Assembly: GCF_003269035.1 (NCBI RefSeq)
Contig: NZ_QLTK01000036.1
Span: forward strand, 1-64,000
Direction of reading: 5' to 3'
DNA: 64,000 nucleotides
Source: Paraburkholderia bryophila
GTDB lineage: Bacteria > Pseudomonadota > Gammaproteobacteria > Burkholderiales > Burkholderiaceae
The position numbers and the translations under genes were made by a program. The notes beneath the pieces were generated by a model. It was not told the origin of the DNA, ran no database searches, and saw only the letters and a list, made by a program, of their open reading frames with translations. This document shows, one piece after another, positions 38,937 through 47,108 of the stretch (its first letter is position 1; each line of letters opens with the position of its first letter).

Positions 38937-39282
38937 GCAGTGCGTCGCGCCGCGTTTTCCGGGGTACAGGTACGCACAAACGCAAATTAATCGTCCCCGT
39001 TTGCGCAAAGTTACCAGGTTAGCGCGCGTATAATGAGCGCTCTTTTTTGGGCGCAGCGCCGCCCATCCGGCAGTTCGCGCGACGCGTAACCTGGTTGTTT
39101 CGTGGTTGTCTCCTCGTTGTTGCGCGCGCAGCGGTGCCGGATGCAGGGCGTGCTGCGCGAACCGATCGCGTAGCCGGAAGTCCAACGGGCGCCGCGCCGT
39201 TTTTGCGGCCAGACGCTCGCCGACCGGCTCTTCCAAACTATGCGCCCTGCGCGCGATGTATTTTTCTGCACGAATCGACCCT
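38937..39282. other. Leader region of dacC
   Basis: These 346 bases precede the dacC start. A perfect TATAAT occurs at 39029-39034, so the mRNA leader would be about 240 bases. CCAGGTTA (39014-39021), just upstream of the -10, and TAACCTGG (39087-39094) inside the leader are an exact 8-base inverted pair. Their role is unknown. No small ORF here is convincing. Confidence 0.45.
39029..39034 (+). promoter_or_regulatory. Putative -10 box (TATAAT) for dacC
   Basis: GCGTATAATGA is a perfect -10 hexamer about 249 bases upstream of the dacC ATG. No clear -35 box is seen at 16-18 bases. A long leader would result. Confidence 0.5.
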
Positions 39283-40512
39283 ATGCGTTTCTCCACTTCC
39301 GGCCGCACGTCCTTCCCGTCAGTTGCTTCCTTCGTTCCTTCTTCGCTTAGTCGTGCCGTGACGCTCGGCGTCGTGCTGCCGGCCACGCTCGTGGCCAGCA
39401 CCGCGTTCGCGCAAGTGCCGCCGCCCGCGGTGAATGCCCGTTCGTGGGTTCTGGTCGACGCCACCAGCAATCAGGTGCTCGCGTCGGGCAATGCCGACGA
39501 GCGCGTGGAACCGGCGTCGCTGACCAAGCTGATGACCGCGTACCTCGTCTTCGAGGCACTGCAGGCGAAAAAGATCACGATGGACCAGACGGTGATGCCG
39601 AGCGAAGCGGTGCGCCGGGTGAAAACCGACGAATCGCGCATGTTCATCGAGGCGAACAAGCCGGTAACCGTGCACGATCTGGTGTACGGCATGATCATTC
39701 AGTCGGGTAACGACGCGGCGATCGCGCTGGCCGAACTGGTCGGCGGCAGCGAGTCGCAGTTCGTCAACATGATGAACAACGAAGCGGCAAAGCTGGGCAT
39801 GAAGCACACCCATTTTGCCGACGTGAACGGCATGCCCGATCCGCAGCACTACACCACGGCGGGCGACCTCGCGGTGCTGTCGGCGCGTCTGATCCGCGAT
39901 TTCCCCGACTACTACAACATCTTCTCGGTCAAGGAATTCACGTACAACAAGATCAAGCAGCCGAACCGCAACCGTCTGCTGTGGATCGATCCGACCGTCG
40001 ACGGTCTGAAGACCGGCCATACGCAAGCGGCCGGCTATTGCCTGATCGCGAGCGCGAAGCGTCCGCTGCCGGGCACGACCGACGGCTCGCGCCGTCTCGT
40101 CACGGTCATGATGGGCGAAACCAAAGAGCACGACCGGGTGCAGGACAGCCTGAAAATGCTGAGCTACGGCTACACCGCGTACGACACGGTGCGTCTGTAC
40201 AAGGCGAACCAGGTGGTCGGCACGCCGCGTGTCTACAAGGGTGCGCAGGACACGGTGCAGATCGGCGTGAAGGGCGATCAGTACATCACCGTGCCGAAGG
40301 GCATGGGCGACAAGGTGAAGCCGCAGATCGAGCAGAACGATCCGCTGATCGCGCCGATCGCGAACGGTCAGCAGGTCGGCACGGCCAAGCTGGTCGCCGA
40401 CGGCAAGGTGCTGGCGCAATTCCCGATCGTCGCGCTGCAGGCTGTGCCGCAAGCCGGCGTGGTCGGCCGCGTGTGGGATTCGCTGATGCTGATGTTCAAC
40501 AAGAAGAAGTAA
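39283..40512 (+). CDS. dacC: D-alanyl-D-alanine carboxypeptidase (PBP5/6 family)
   Basis: The 409-residue precursor has a signal peptide (about 1-43, ending AFA). The penicillin-binding motifs are intact: SxxK at 79-82 (SLTK), SxN in QSGNDAAIA, and KTG in LKTGHTQAAG. A C-terminal PBP5_C domain and an amphipathic end (VWDSLMLMFNKKK) anchor it to the inner membrane. It trims the terminal D-Ala of peptidoglycan stem peptides. The D-amino-acid transaminase gene follows directly. Confidence 0.95.
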   Translation: MRFSTSGRTSFPSVASFVPSSLSRAVTLGVVLPATLVASTAFAQVPPPAVNARSWVLVDATSNQVLASGNADERVEPASLTKLMTAYLVFEALQAKKITMDQTVMPSEAVRRVKTDESRMFIEANKPVTVHDLVYGMIIQSGNDAAIALAELVGGSESQFVNMMNNEAAKLGMKHTHFADVNGMPDPQHYTTAGDLAVLSARLIRDFPDYYNIFSVKEFTYNKIKQPNRNRLLWIDPTVDGLKTGHTQAAGYCLIASAKRPLPGTTDGSRRLVTVMMGETKEHDRVQDSLKMLSYGYTAYDTVRLYKANQVVGTPRVYKGAQDTVQIGVKGDQYITVPKGMGDKVKPQIEQNDPLIAPIANGQQVGTAKLVADGKVLAQFPIVALQAVPQAGVVGRVWDSLMLMFNKKK

Positions 40513-40525
40513 GAGCTTGCCCGCA

Positions 40526-41503
40526 ATGACCGCTGTCGAAGAAGTCTCGCACGACCCGATCGTTTATCTGAACGGCGAGCTGGTGCCGTTGTCCGAAGCG
40601 CGTGTGCCGGTTCTCGACCGCGGATTTATTTTCGGCGACGGCATTTACGAAGTCGCGCCGCTGTATGCCGGCCCCGCCGGGCGTCGCACGCCGTTTCGTT
40701 TCGCGCAGCATCTGGCGCGGCTTGCCCGCTCGGTCGGCAAGATCGGCATCGCCAATCCGTTCGACGACGCCGGCTGGCGTGCGCTGATTTCGCGCGTGGT
40801 CGCGGCTAACGAGGCGCATGCCGGTTTGCGCGCCGATCAGGACGCGATTGCCTATATTCAGGTGACACGCGGTGTCGCAAAGCGCGGTCATGCGTTTCCG
40901 GCTGGCATTCAACCTACCGTGTTCGTCATGGTCACGCCGCTGAATCTGCCGTCAGAAACGCAGCGTGCGCTAGGTGTGCGTTGCGTGACGGCGGAAGATC
41001 GCCGGTGGCTGAATTGCGACATCAAGTCGGTTTCGCTGCTCGGCAATGTGTTGATGGCGCAATACGCCGCCGAAAACGACGCGTTCGAAACGATCCAGTT
41101 GCGTGACGGCGTGCTGACCGAAGGGTCGTCGTCGAATGTGTGGGTGGTGAAGGACGGCGTACTGGCCGCGCCGCCGCGCAGTCACAAGATTCTCGAAGGG
41201 ATTCGCTACGGGCTGGTCGAAACGCTCGCGCAAGAGTGCGGCATCCGCTTCGAGGCGCGTGAGATCGGCGAGGCCGAATTGCGGGCCGCCGACGAGATCA
41301 TCGTGAGCTCGGCCACCAAGGAAGTGCTGCCCGTCACGCAGCTCGACGGCCGGCCGGTTGGAGAAGGCCGGCCAGGCGAGGTCTTTGCGGCACTGCACGC
41401 AGGCTACCAGCGAGCCAAAGCCAAGGAAGCGCAATACGCGCAACACGCACTAGAAGAGCAGCAAGGAGTAGAGAATGAATCCCGAGAAAACATCACTGCT
41501 TGA
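40526..41503 (+). CDS. dat: D-amino acid aminotransferase
   Basis: The 325-residue fold-type IV PLP enzyme has the cofactor lysine Lys167 in CDIKSVSLLGN and the LTEGSSSNVWVV and SSATKEVLPV signature regions. It interconverts D-alanine and D-glutamate with their keto acids. Adjacency to dacC, which releases D-Ala from peptidoglycan, makes D-Ala recycling a natural role. ATG 40526 is preferred over the TTG at 40517. Its end overlaps ybeD by 29 bases. Confidence 0.92.
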   Translation: MTAVEEVSHDPIVYLNGELVPLSEARVPVLDRGFIFGDGIYEVAPLYAGPAGRRTPFRFAQHLARLARSVGKIGIANPFDDAGWRALISRVVAANEAHAGLRADQDAIAYIQVTRGVAKRGHAFPAGIQPTVFVMVTPLNLPSETQRALGVRCVTAEDRRWLNCDIKSVSLLGNVLMAQYAAENDAFETIQLRDGVLTEGSSSNVWVVKDGVLAAPPRSHKILEGIRYGLVETLAQECGIRFEAREIGEAELRAADEIIVSSATKEVLPVTQLDGRPVGEGRPGEVFAALHAGYQRAKAKEAQYAQHALEEQQGVENESRENITA

Positions 41504-41744
41504 GTTTCCCTGCGATTTCCCGATCAAGATCATGGGAAAAACGCATCCGGAGTTCGCCGACACGATCGTCGCGGTGGTCCGGAAGTTCGATAGCGGCGTC
41601 GACACGTCGCGCCTCGAAACGCGGCCATCGAGCGGCGGCAACTACACCGGTCTGACGGTCACCGTGCGCGCTACCAGCCAGGAACAGCTCGACGATATCT
41701 ATCGTGCGCTGACCGGGCATCCGATGGTTAAAGTGGTGCTTTGA
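41475..41744 (+). CDS. ybeD: YbeD family (DUF493) regulatory protein
   Basis: The 89-residue protein matches YbeD/DUF493, an ACT-like ferredoxin fold, with CDFPIKIMGKTHPEF near the N terminus and LTVTVRATSQEQLDDIYRAL later. YbeD usually lies between dacA and lipB; this order is kept here but a LysR/DUF2917 pair intervenes before lipB. The start overlaps dat by 29 bases in another frame, so translation is probably coupled. Its function is unknown, perhaps allosteric in lipoylation. Confidence 0.92.
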   Translation: MNPEKTSLLEFPCDFPIKIMGKTHPEFADTIVAVVRKFDSGVDTSRLETRPSSGGNYTGLTVTVRATSQEQLDDIYRALTGHPMVKVVL

Positions 41745-41790
41745 GATTTCGCATCGCTCGAGTTATTCGCACGCGGTTCGTTTGACGTCG

Positions 41791-42765
41791 TTACGGCGTG
41801 ACGCGCAACGCGTCCGCCGGCTGAACAGCGTCGCTGTCAGTGCCGGGCCCCACCTCGCAGGCCTGTTCGAATAGCTGCCTGAAGCGCCCCACCTCTGCAA
41901 AAACCCAGTCGCGAAACGCCTTGACCCGCGCGGTCTCGAGCATTTGCGGCGGACAGATGAAGTAGTACTGCCACGGGCTCGGCCCATCCACATCGAATAG
42001 CCGCACAAGGCGCCCCGCCGCGATTTCGTGCATGGCGAGCGAGCGGCGCGTGAGCGCGACGCCCTGACCGTCTATCGCCGCCTGCAGCAGATTCGACGAA
42101 TCCTGATACAGCACCCCGCGTTTCGGCTCCGGCCAATCCGTGAGACCGGCGGCGTCGAACCATGGGCGCCACAATTCGTCGTCGGAGCGCAGCAGCGGGA
42201 CTTTGGCGAGATCGGCCGGTGTCTGCGGCAGCTTGCCGCCGTTGAAGCCCGGCGCGCAGGCCGGAAAGAAAATCTCCTCCAGCAGCAGCTCCGCGTGTAA
42301 CCCCGAATATTTGCCGAAGCCGAAACGGATCGCCACGTCGACGTCGTCGCGTGCGAAGTCCGTGAGGGCATTGGTGGACAGCAGTTCGAGGTCCCATTGC
42401 GGATGCGCCTCGATAAAGCTGCCGATGCGCGGCGTCACCCAGCGCGCCGCGAACGACGACAACATCGACACCACCAGGCGCCGCTCGCGGTCGCCAGCGC
42501 GGATTTCGCGGGTGGCGTCGGCGAGCGCCATCAGCGCGCCGCGCACGTGCGTGGCGTAGCGCCGGCCGGTGTCGGTAAGCCGCACGCGTTTGCCGTCGCG
42601 GGCGAACAGCGAGACGCCCAGTTCGGCCTCCAGCGCGCGGATCTGATGGCTGACGGCGCCGTGCGTGACGAAGAGTTCGTCCGCGGCGCGCGAGAAGCTT
42701 TCGTGGCGGGCGGCGGCTTCGAACGCCTTGATCGCGTTCAGTGCGGGGAGTTGCCGGAGGTCCAT
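41791..42765 (-). CDS. LysR family regulator, GcvA-like
   Basis: The 324-residue protein has an N-terminal LysR helix-turn-helix (about 6-65; AFEAAARHESFSRAADEL and VTHGAVSHQIRALEAEL) and a C-terminal effector domain typical of the GcvA subgroup. The last 20 residues form an unusual Asp/Ala-rich tail. ATG 42765 is chosen over the GTG at 42780. It is divergent from a DUF2917 gene, with a palindrome and a TACAAT box in the spacer. It is the likely regulator of that gene and of itself. Confidence 0.9.
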   Translation of the reverse strand: MDLRQLPALNAIKAFEAAARHESFSRAADELFVTHGAVSHQIRALEAELGVSLFARDGKRVRLTDTGRRYATHVRGALMALADATREIRAGDRERRLVVSMLSSFAARWVTPRIGSFIEAHPQWDLELLSTNALTDFARDDVDVAIRFGFGKYSGLHAELLLEEIFFPACAPGFNGGKLPQTPADLAKVPLLRSDDELWRPWFDAAGLTDWPEPKRGVLYQDSSNLLQAAIDGQGVALTRRSLAMHEIAAGRLVRLFDVDGPSPWQYYFICPPQMLETARVKAFRDWVFAEVGRFRQLFEQACEVGPGTDSDAVQPADALRVTP

Positions 42766-42772
42766 CGCAATA

Positions 42773-42792
42773 TTTCTCACATAGAGGTGAAA
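42773..42792. promoter_or_regulatory. Candidate LysR operator
   Basis: TTTCTCAC, 6 bases and GTGAAA form an imperfect dyad with a perfect TCAC/GTGA core, 8 bases before the LysR start. It fits an autoregulatory LysR-type site, but the assignment rests on position alone. Confidence 0.4.
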
Positions 42793-42828
42793 ATTGATCG
42801 TTTTGCGTAAACCCTTGCTACGCCTACG

Positions 42829-42834
42829 ATTGTA
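42829..42834 (-). promoter_or_regulatory. Putative -10 box (TACAAT) for the LysR gene
   Basis: GGCTACAATCG on the minus strand gives a leader of about 57 bases to ATG 42765. The candidate operator lies downstream of the resulting start point. Confidence 0.4.
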
Positions 42835-42863
42835 GCCATGAAACGATTTTTGGCGAGGGCATC

Positions 42864-43190
42864 ATGCGAGAAATTTCCTCTAGCATCGCGTTTGAAATCC
42901 GTAGCGGCGAAACCATTCCCATGAAGGTAGCACGCAGCACCCGGCTGGTCGTGCAGGGCGGCGCGGTCTGGGTCACACGTAGCGACGATACCGAAGACTA
43001 CTGGCTGCAGCCCGGCCATACGCTCCGCCTGCGCTGTGGCGAGCGGCTGTGGCTGAGCGCCGAGGGCGGCGCGCAGGCGAAGGTGACGTTTTCCGTGCCG
43101 ACGCGCTGCGATCAGCGCGCGCTGAACTGGTTTGCGCGGATCGGCGAACGCCTTACGGCCCGTATGCGCGGCGGCTGGCGCACGGTTTGA
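42864..43190 (+). CDS. DUF2917 domain protein
   Basis: The 108-residue protein matches DUF2917, a short beta-rich betaproteobacterial family of unknown function. It includes the GGAVWVTRSDDTEDYWLQPG segment (about 32-51). The fold is probably cupin-like, judging by the alternating strands. It has no signal peptide. It is divergent from the LysR gene with 98 bases between starts, and this pairing with a GcvA-like regulator recurs in Burkholderia. It separates ybeD from lipB. Confidence 0.85.
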   Translation: MREISSSIAFEIRSGETIPMKVARSTRLVVQGGAVWVTRSDDTEDYWLQPGHTLRLRCGERLWLSAEGGAQAKVTFSVPTRCDQRALNWFARIGERLTARMRGGWRTV

Positions 43191-43282
43191 GCGAAGCACG
43201 AGCCGCCACGCGGTTGCGCCCGGCACGGTTCATGTTTCCTTGTTCAACGGGGATTCCCAGATTTCGGTAAACTGGCGAGATT

Positions 43283-44020
43283 ATGTGCGCCACCCCGGTT
43301 TCCCCGTCTCCCTTGCCCGCCACGGCGCAGCTCACGCTGCGCTGGCTGGGCAGCGAACCCTACGAAGCCAGTTTCGAAGCCATGCGCGCGTTCACCGACG
43401 CCCGCACGGCGGATACTCCCGACGAAATCTGGCTAGTCGAACACCCTCCCGTTTTCACGCTCGGTCAGGCCGGCGACCCGGCGCACCTGCTGGCCGCCGA
43501 CAGCGGCATTCCGCTGGTCAAGGTGGATCGCGGCGGTCAGATCACCTACCACGGCCCCGGCCAGATTGTCGCCTACCTGCTGCTCGACCTGCGACGCCGC
43601 AAGCTGATGGTGCGCGAGATGGTCACGCGAATCGAGCAGGCCGTGATCGATACCCTCGCGGCGTATAATCTTGCCGGAGAACGCAAGGCGGGCGCCCCCG
43701 GTATCTATGTGGGCGCCGGGTCAGATGCGGAACTGCACGCCGGACTGCACGCCGGTGCGAAGATCGCCGCGCTGGGTCTGAAAATCCGCAACGGCTGCAG
43801 CTATCACGGCGTGAGCCTGAACGTAAACATGGACTTGCGGCCGTTTCTGGCCATCAATCCGTGCGGCTACGCGGGGCTCGAAACAGTCGACATGGCAACG
43901 CTGGGCGTCACGGCGGACTGGAACCACGTGGCCCGTACCTTTGCAGAACGCCTCACCGCAAACCTCGACGGCAGTCCCGCGGCCGTCGCCCAACCGCAGG
44001 CCGGTGCGCTCACCGCCTGA
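43283..44020 (+). CDS. lipB: Octanoyltransferase LipB
   Basis: The 245-residue enzyme transfers octanoate from acyl carrier protein to lipoyl domains. The GGQITYHGPGQ motif (84-94) is diagnostic; the catalytic pair is Lys160 (GAKIAALGLK) and Cys194 (NPCGYAG). A 10-residue insertion-like Asp/Ala/His segment occurs before Lys160 (about 145-158). It lies 13 bases upstream of lipA, which inserts the two sulfurs. Confidence 0.96.
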   Translation: MCATPVSPSPLPATAQLTLRWLGSEPYEASFEAMRAFTDARTADTPDEIWLVEHPPVFTLGQAGDPAHLLAADSGIPLVKVDRGGQITYHGPGQIVAYLLLDLRRRKLMVREMVTRIEQAVIDTLAAYNLAGERKAGAPGIYVGAGSDAELHAGLHAGAKIAALGLKIRNGCSYHGVSLNVNMDLRPFLAINPCGYAGLETVDMATLGVTADWNHVARTFAERLTANLDGSPAAVAQPQAGALTA

Positions 44021-44033
44021 CTGGACCGAACGA

Positions 44034-45041
44034 ATGACTGACGTTACCGCGAACCTCGCAACTTCTCCCGCTTCCGACACCGTGCCGGCTTCCGCCGCTG
44101 CTTATGACGCGACCGCGAAGCAGAAGGCGCAAGCCAAGACCGCCCGTATCCCCATCAAGATCGTTCCGATCGAAAAGCTGAAGAAGCCTGACTGGATTCG
44201 CGTCAAGGCGGCGACCGGCAATTCACGCTTTTACGAAATCAAGCAGATTCTGCGCGAGCACAACCTGCACACCGTGTGCGAAGAGGCGAGCTGCCCGAAT
44301 ATCGGCGAATGCTTCGGCAAGGGCACCGCCACGTTCATGATCATGGGCGACAAGTGCACGCGCCGTTGCCCGTTCTGCGACGTCGGCCATGGCCGTCCGG
44401 ATCCGCTCGATGTCGAGGAACCCGGCAATCTGGCGCGCACCATCGCGGCCTTGAAGCTGAAGTACGTGGTGATCACCAGTGTGGACCGCGACGACTTGCG
44501 CGACGGTGGCGCAGCTCACTTCGTGGAATGTATCCGCCAGACGCGCGAGCTCTCGCCGGAAACGCGCATCGAAATTCTGACGCCGGACTTCCGCGGCCGT
44601 CTGGATCGCGCGATCGGCATTCTGAACGCGGCTCCGCCCGACGTGATGAACCACAACCTCGAAACGGTGCCGCGTTTGTACAAGGAGGCGCGCCCGGGTT
44701 CGGATTACGCGCATTCGCTGAAGCTGCTGAAAGACTTCAAGGCGTTGCATCCGGACGTTGCCACCAAGTCGGGTTTGATGGTCGGCCTCGGCGAAACCGA
44801 AGAAGAAATTCTGCAAGTGATGCACGACCTGCGCGAACACAACGTGGACATGCTGACGATCGGCCAGTACCTGCAACCGTCGGAACACCACCTGCCGGTA
44901 CGCTCGTACGTGCACCCGGACACGTTCAAGATGTACGAGGAAGAGGCGTACAAGATGGGCTTCACGCATGCCGCGGTGGGTGCGATGGTTCGTTCGAGCT
45001 ATCACGCCGATTTGCAGGCGCATGGAGCTGGCGTGGTCTGA
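44034..45041 (+). CDS. lipA: Lipoyl synthase LipA
   Basis: The 335-residue radical SAM enzyme inserts two sulfurs into protein-bound octanoate. The auxiliary cluster cysteines are Cys82, Cys87 and Cys93 (CEEASCPNIGEC); the radical SAM triad is Cys108, Cys112 and Cys115 (CTRRCPFC). ATG 44034 follows the lipB stop closely; the longer frame back to 43941 overlaps lipB and is not needed. A terminator follows. Confidence 0.97.
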   Translation: MTDVTANLATSPASDTVPASAAAYDATAKQKAQAKTARIPIKIVPIEKLKKPDWIRVKAATGNSRFYEIKQILREHNLHTVCEEASCPNIGECFGKGTATFMIMGDKCTRRCPFCDVGHGRPDPLDVEEPGNLARTIAALKLKYVVITSVDRDDLRDGGAAHFVECIRQTRELSPETRIEILTPDFRGRLDRAIGILNAAPPDVMNHNLETVPRLYKEARPGSDYAHSLKLLKDFKALHPDVATKSGLMVGLGETEEEILQVMHDLREHNVDMLTIGQYLQPSEHHLPVRSYVHPDTFKMYEEEAYKMGFTHAAVGAMVRSSYHADLQAHGAGVV

Positions 45042-45069
45042 GCGTTTTAGCTCGCTGTCCGTATTAAAA

Positions 45070-45100
45070 AAAGCCCGCACTCGATGCGGGCTTTGTTTTT
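45070..45100 (+). terminator. Terminator of lipBA
   Basis: AAAGCCCGCA and TGCGGGCTTT form a perfect 10-bp stem with a 5-base loop, followed by GTTTTT. An A-run precedes it, so it may also act on the minus-strand small genes. Confidence 0.9.
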
Positions 45101-45133
45101 GGTGGGCCGACTTTTGAGGCCGACTCACCCATG

Positions 45134-45268
45134 CTAGCGATAGTAGCGCGCAAGCACCATGCAAACCGATGAAATCGTGGTGCCGACGATCGTGAAGGGA
45201 ATCATGGCTGCGATGAATCGGTGACGCATAGCTTGATTTTCGATGACGTAGTCGATCAGATTGGGCAT
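45134..45268 (-). CDS. Small membrane protein, 44 residues, unknown
   Basis: A 44-codon ORF begins at ATG 45268 behind a strong GGGGAG site and ends at TAG 45134. The product has a charged N terminus (MPNLIDYVIENQAMRHRF) and one hydrophobic segment (about 18-40, FIAAMIPFTIVGTTISSVCM and on), ending RYYR. The positive residues at both flanks fit a single-pass inner-membrane protein. It lies 55 bases after a 159-residue membrane-protein gene and ahead of the shared terminator. I recognise no family; it is too short for most gene callers. Confidence 0.6.
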   Translation of the reverse strand: MPNLIDYVIENQAMRHRFIAAMIPFTIVGTTISSVCMVLARYYR

Positions 45269-45323
45269 CTGGCTCCCCTGTGTGTAGCGGTGACGAAATT
45301 ATAGCGCAGCGAATTTAATTTAG

Positions 45324-45803
45324 TTAGGTTAACGAATAATGGGATATCGAATAGGAGGCTGCGACGAGTGTCGTGATGACCAGTGATGCCCACATCAGCA
45401 GCCGCTCGGAGACCTTCTCACTATTTTCGCCGGCGGCGCGGGGCATCGAATCGGCCGTGCCGAACGAGACAATGATGGACGACGTGACGATGAACATGCC
45501 ATGCCAGACCAAGCCGGCGAACAGCAAGGCACGCGCGCCATCAGACGGCGCATTGCCCAGCGCGCCGCCGATCTCGTAACACGCGCTCGCGCACATCGAA
45601 ATGCCAACCCACAGAAGCTGGCCGCCTTGCACCGAACGTATGGCAATGCCTTTCGACGCCCGCCGGTAGAAGCGCGAGAAACCGAGCAAAGGCAGCAGCG
45701 CGATCGGCGCGAGTATCGGCACACCGACATTGAAGAACAACCAGCTAAGACGGCTAAGAAAATCGATCATGGGACCAGACGGTGAAAACGATCCGCCAAT
45801 CAT
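45324..45803 (-). CDS. Four-helix integral membrane protein, unknown
   Basis: The 159-residue protein has four hydrophobic segments, at about 22-44, 64-80, 92-112 and 135-155, separated by short charged loops. I do not recognise the family. Base composition is a little less GC-rich than its neighbours, hinting at a fast-evolving or acquired gene. ATG 45803 is used; ATG 45770 would give 148 residues and is equally possible. It is on the same strand as the 44-residue membrane protein downstream, and the two are probably co-transcribed. Confidence 0.65.
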   Translation of the reverse strand: MIGGSFSPSGPMIDFLSRLSWLFFNVGVPILAPIALLPLLGFSRFYRRASKGIAIRSVQGGQLLWVGISMCASACYEIGGALGNAPSDGARALLFAGLVWHGMFIVTSSIIVSFGTADSMPRAAGENSEKVSERLLMWASLVITTLVAASYSISHYSLT

Positions 45804-46044
45804 CCCGCAGTCACCAACGCACGATCAATATGCCGAACGGCCAGCTTGCGTGCGAGCATGGCAAGCCTCATCATTCGCTGGAACCGGCTCACTGCCCGCC
45901 GCAGCAGTCGCTCGTAACCAACCGAGCGCGAAAAGCAATGCTTGAACGGCGTCATTAGCAATTGCGGATTAAATAGAACCGTCAGTGAACAAACTCCCTA
46001 TAGTCGGAATCCTCCCAGACACTCTCCACTCACGAGGTTTCCCG

Positions 46045-47067
46045 ATGAAGCGCTTTCACCGTCCGCTGGCGGCGTTCGCCACGCTGCTCGCCCTGTCCGC
46101 GACGTTTGTTTCCGCGGCGCACGCCGACACCAAAGAAGTCGTGATCGCGTATCAGGACATGGTGGTGCCGTGGCGTTACGCGCAGGCCACTGGCGAAGTC
46201 GAGAAAGCCACGGGCTACAAGGTGACGTATCGCAAGCTCGGCAGCGGCGCCGACGTGATCCGTGCGCTCGCCTCCGGGTCAGTGCAGCTCGGCGAAGCCG
46301 GGTCGAGCCCGATCGCGGCGGGGTTGTCGCAAGGGGTCGATATTTCGCTGTTCTGGATTCTGGACAATATCAACGACGCCGAAGCGCTGGTCGCGCGCGA
46401 CGGCGCCGACGTGACGAGCGTAGCCGGATTGAAAGGCAAGAAGATCGGCGTGCCGTTCGTGTCGACCTCGCACTTCCATACGCTGGTCGCGTTGCAGAGT
46501 GCCGGCGTGAATCCGGCCGACGTGAAGATCGTCAACCTGCGGCCGCCTGAAATCGCGGCGGCGTGGGCGCGCGGCGACATCGACGCGACTTATATCTGGG
46601 ACCCGGTGCTGGCTAAGGTCAAGAAGAACGGCAAGGTGCTGATCACGTCGGGCCAGGTTGCGCAGCAAACCGGCAAAGCGACCTTCGACGGCTTTGTCGT
46701 CGATCGTAAGTTCGCGAGTCAGAACGCCGAGTTTGTCGCCCGTTTCGTGAAGGTGCTGGCTTCGACCGACGCGAGCTATCGCGATCACACGTCCGCGTGG
46801 AGTGCGGCGTCGCCGCAGGTGGAAGCCGTCGCGAAGGAATCCGGCGCCAACGCGCAAGACGTACCGGCAAGCCTTGCGCTCTACGCCTTCCCGACACCTG
46901 CGCAGCAAGCGTCGAATGCGTGGCTGGGAGGCGGAGCGCAATCGGGCGCGGCGAAGTCGCTGGCGGCGACTGCCGCGTTTCTGAAGACACAAGGTACGAT
47001 TCAGAACGTGCTCGCCGATTATTCGAGCGGCGTCGATCCGCAGTTCGTGCAGCGTGCGGCGCATTGA
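46045..47067 (+). CDS. tauA: Taurine ABC transporter substrate-binding protein
   Basis: The 340-residue precursor has a signal peptide (MKRFHRPLAAFATLLALSAT and on, cleaved near AHA, about 27). It resembles TauA/SsuA-type receptors: VVIAYQDMVVPWRYAQATG, LGSGADVIRALASGSVQLGE, and an AAAWARGDIDATYIWDP segment. The ligand is likely taurine or another organosulfonate. It starts behind GAGG and is followed by the ATPase and permease genes. Confidence 0.9.
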   Translation: MKRFHRPLAAFATLLALSATFVSAAHADTKEVVIAYQDMVVPWRYAQATGEVEKATGYKVTYRKLGSGADVIRALASGSVQLGEAGSSPIAAGLSQGVDISLFWILDNINDAEALVARDGADVTSVAGLKGKKIGVPFVSTSHFHTLVALQSAGVNPADVKIVNLRPPEIAAAWARGDIDATYIWDPVLAKVKKNGKVLITSGQVAQQTGKATFDGFVVDRKFASQNAEFVARFVKVLASTDASYRDHTSAWSAASPQVEAVAKESGANAQDVPASLALYAFPTPAQQASNAWLGGGAQSGAAKSLAATAAFLKTQGTIQNVLADYSSGVDPQFVQRAAH

Positions 47068-47108
47068 TCGATGCAGGTTGTTTCACATCCGCAGTATGAG
47101 GTCGAGCC

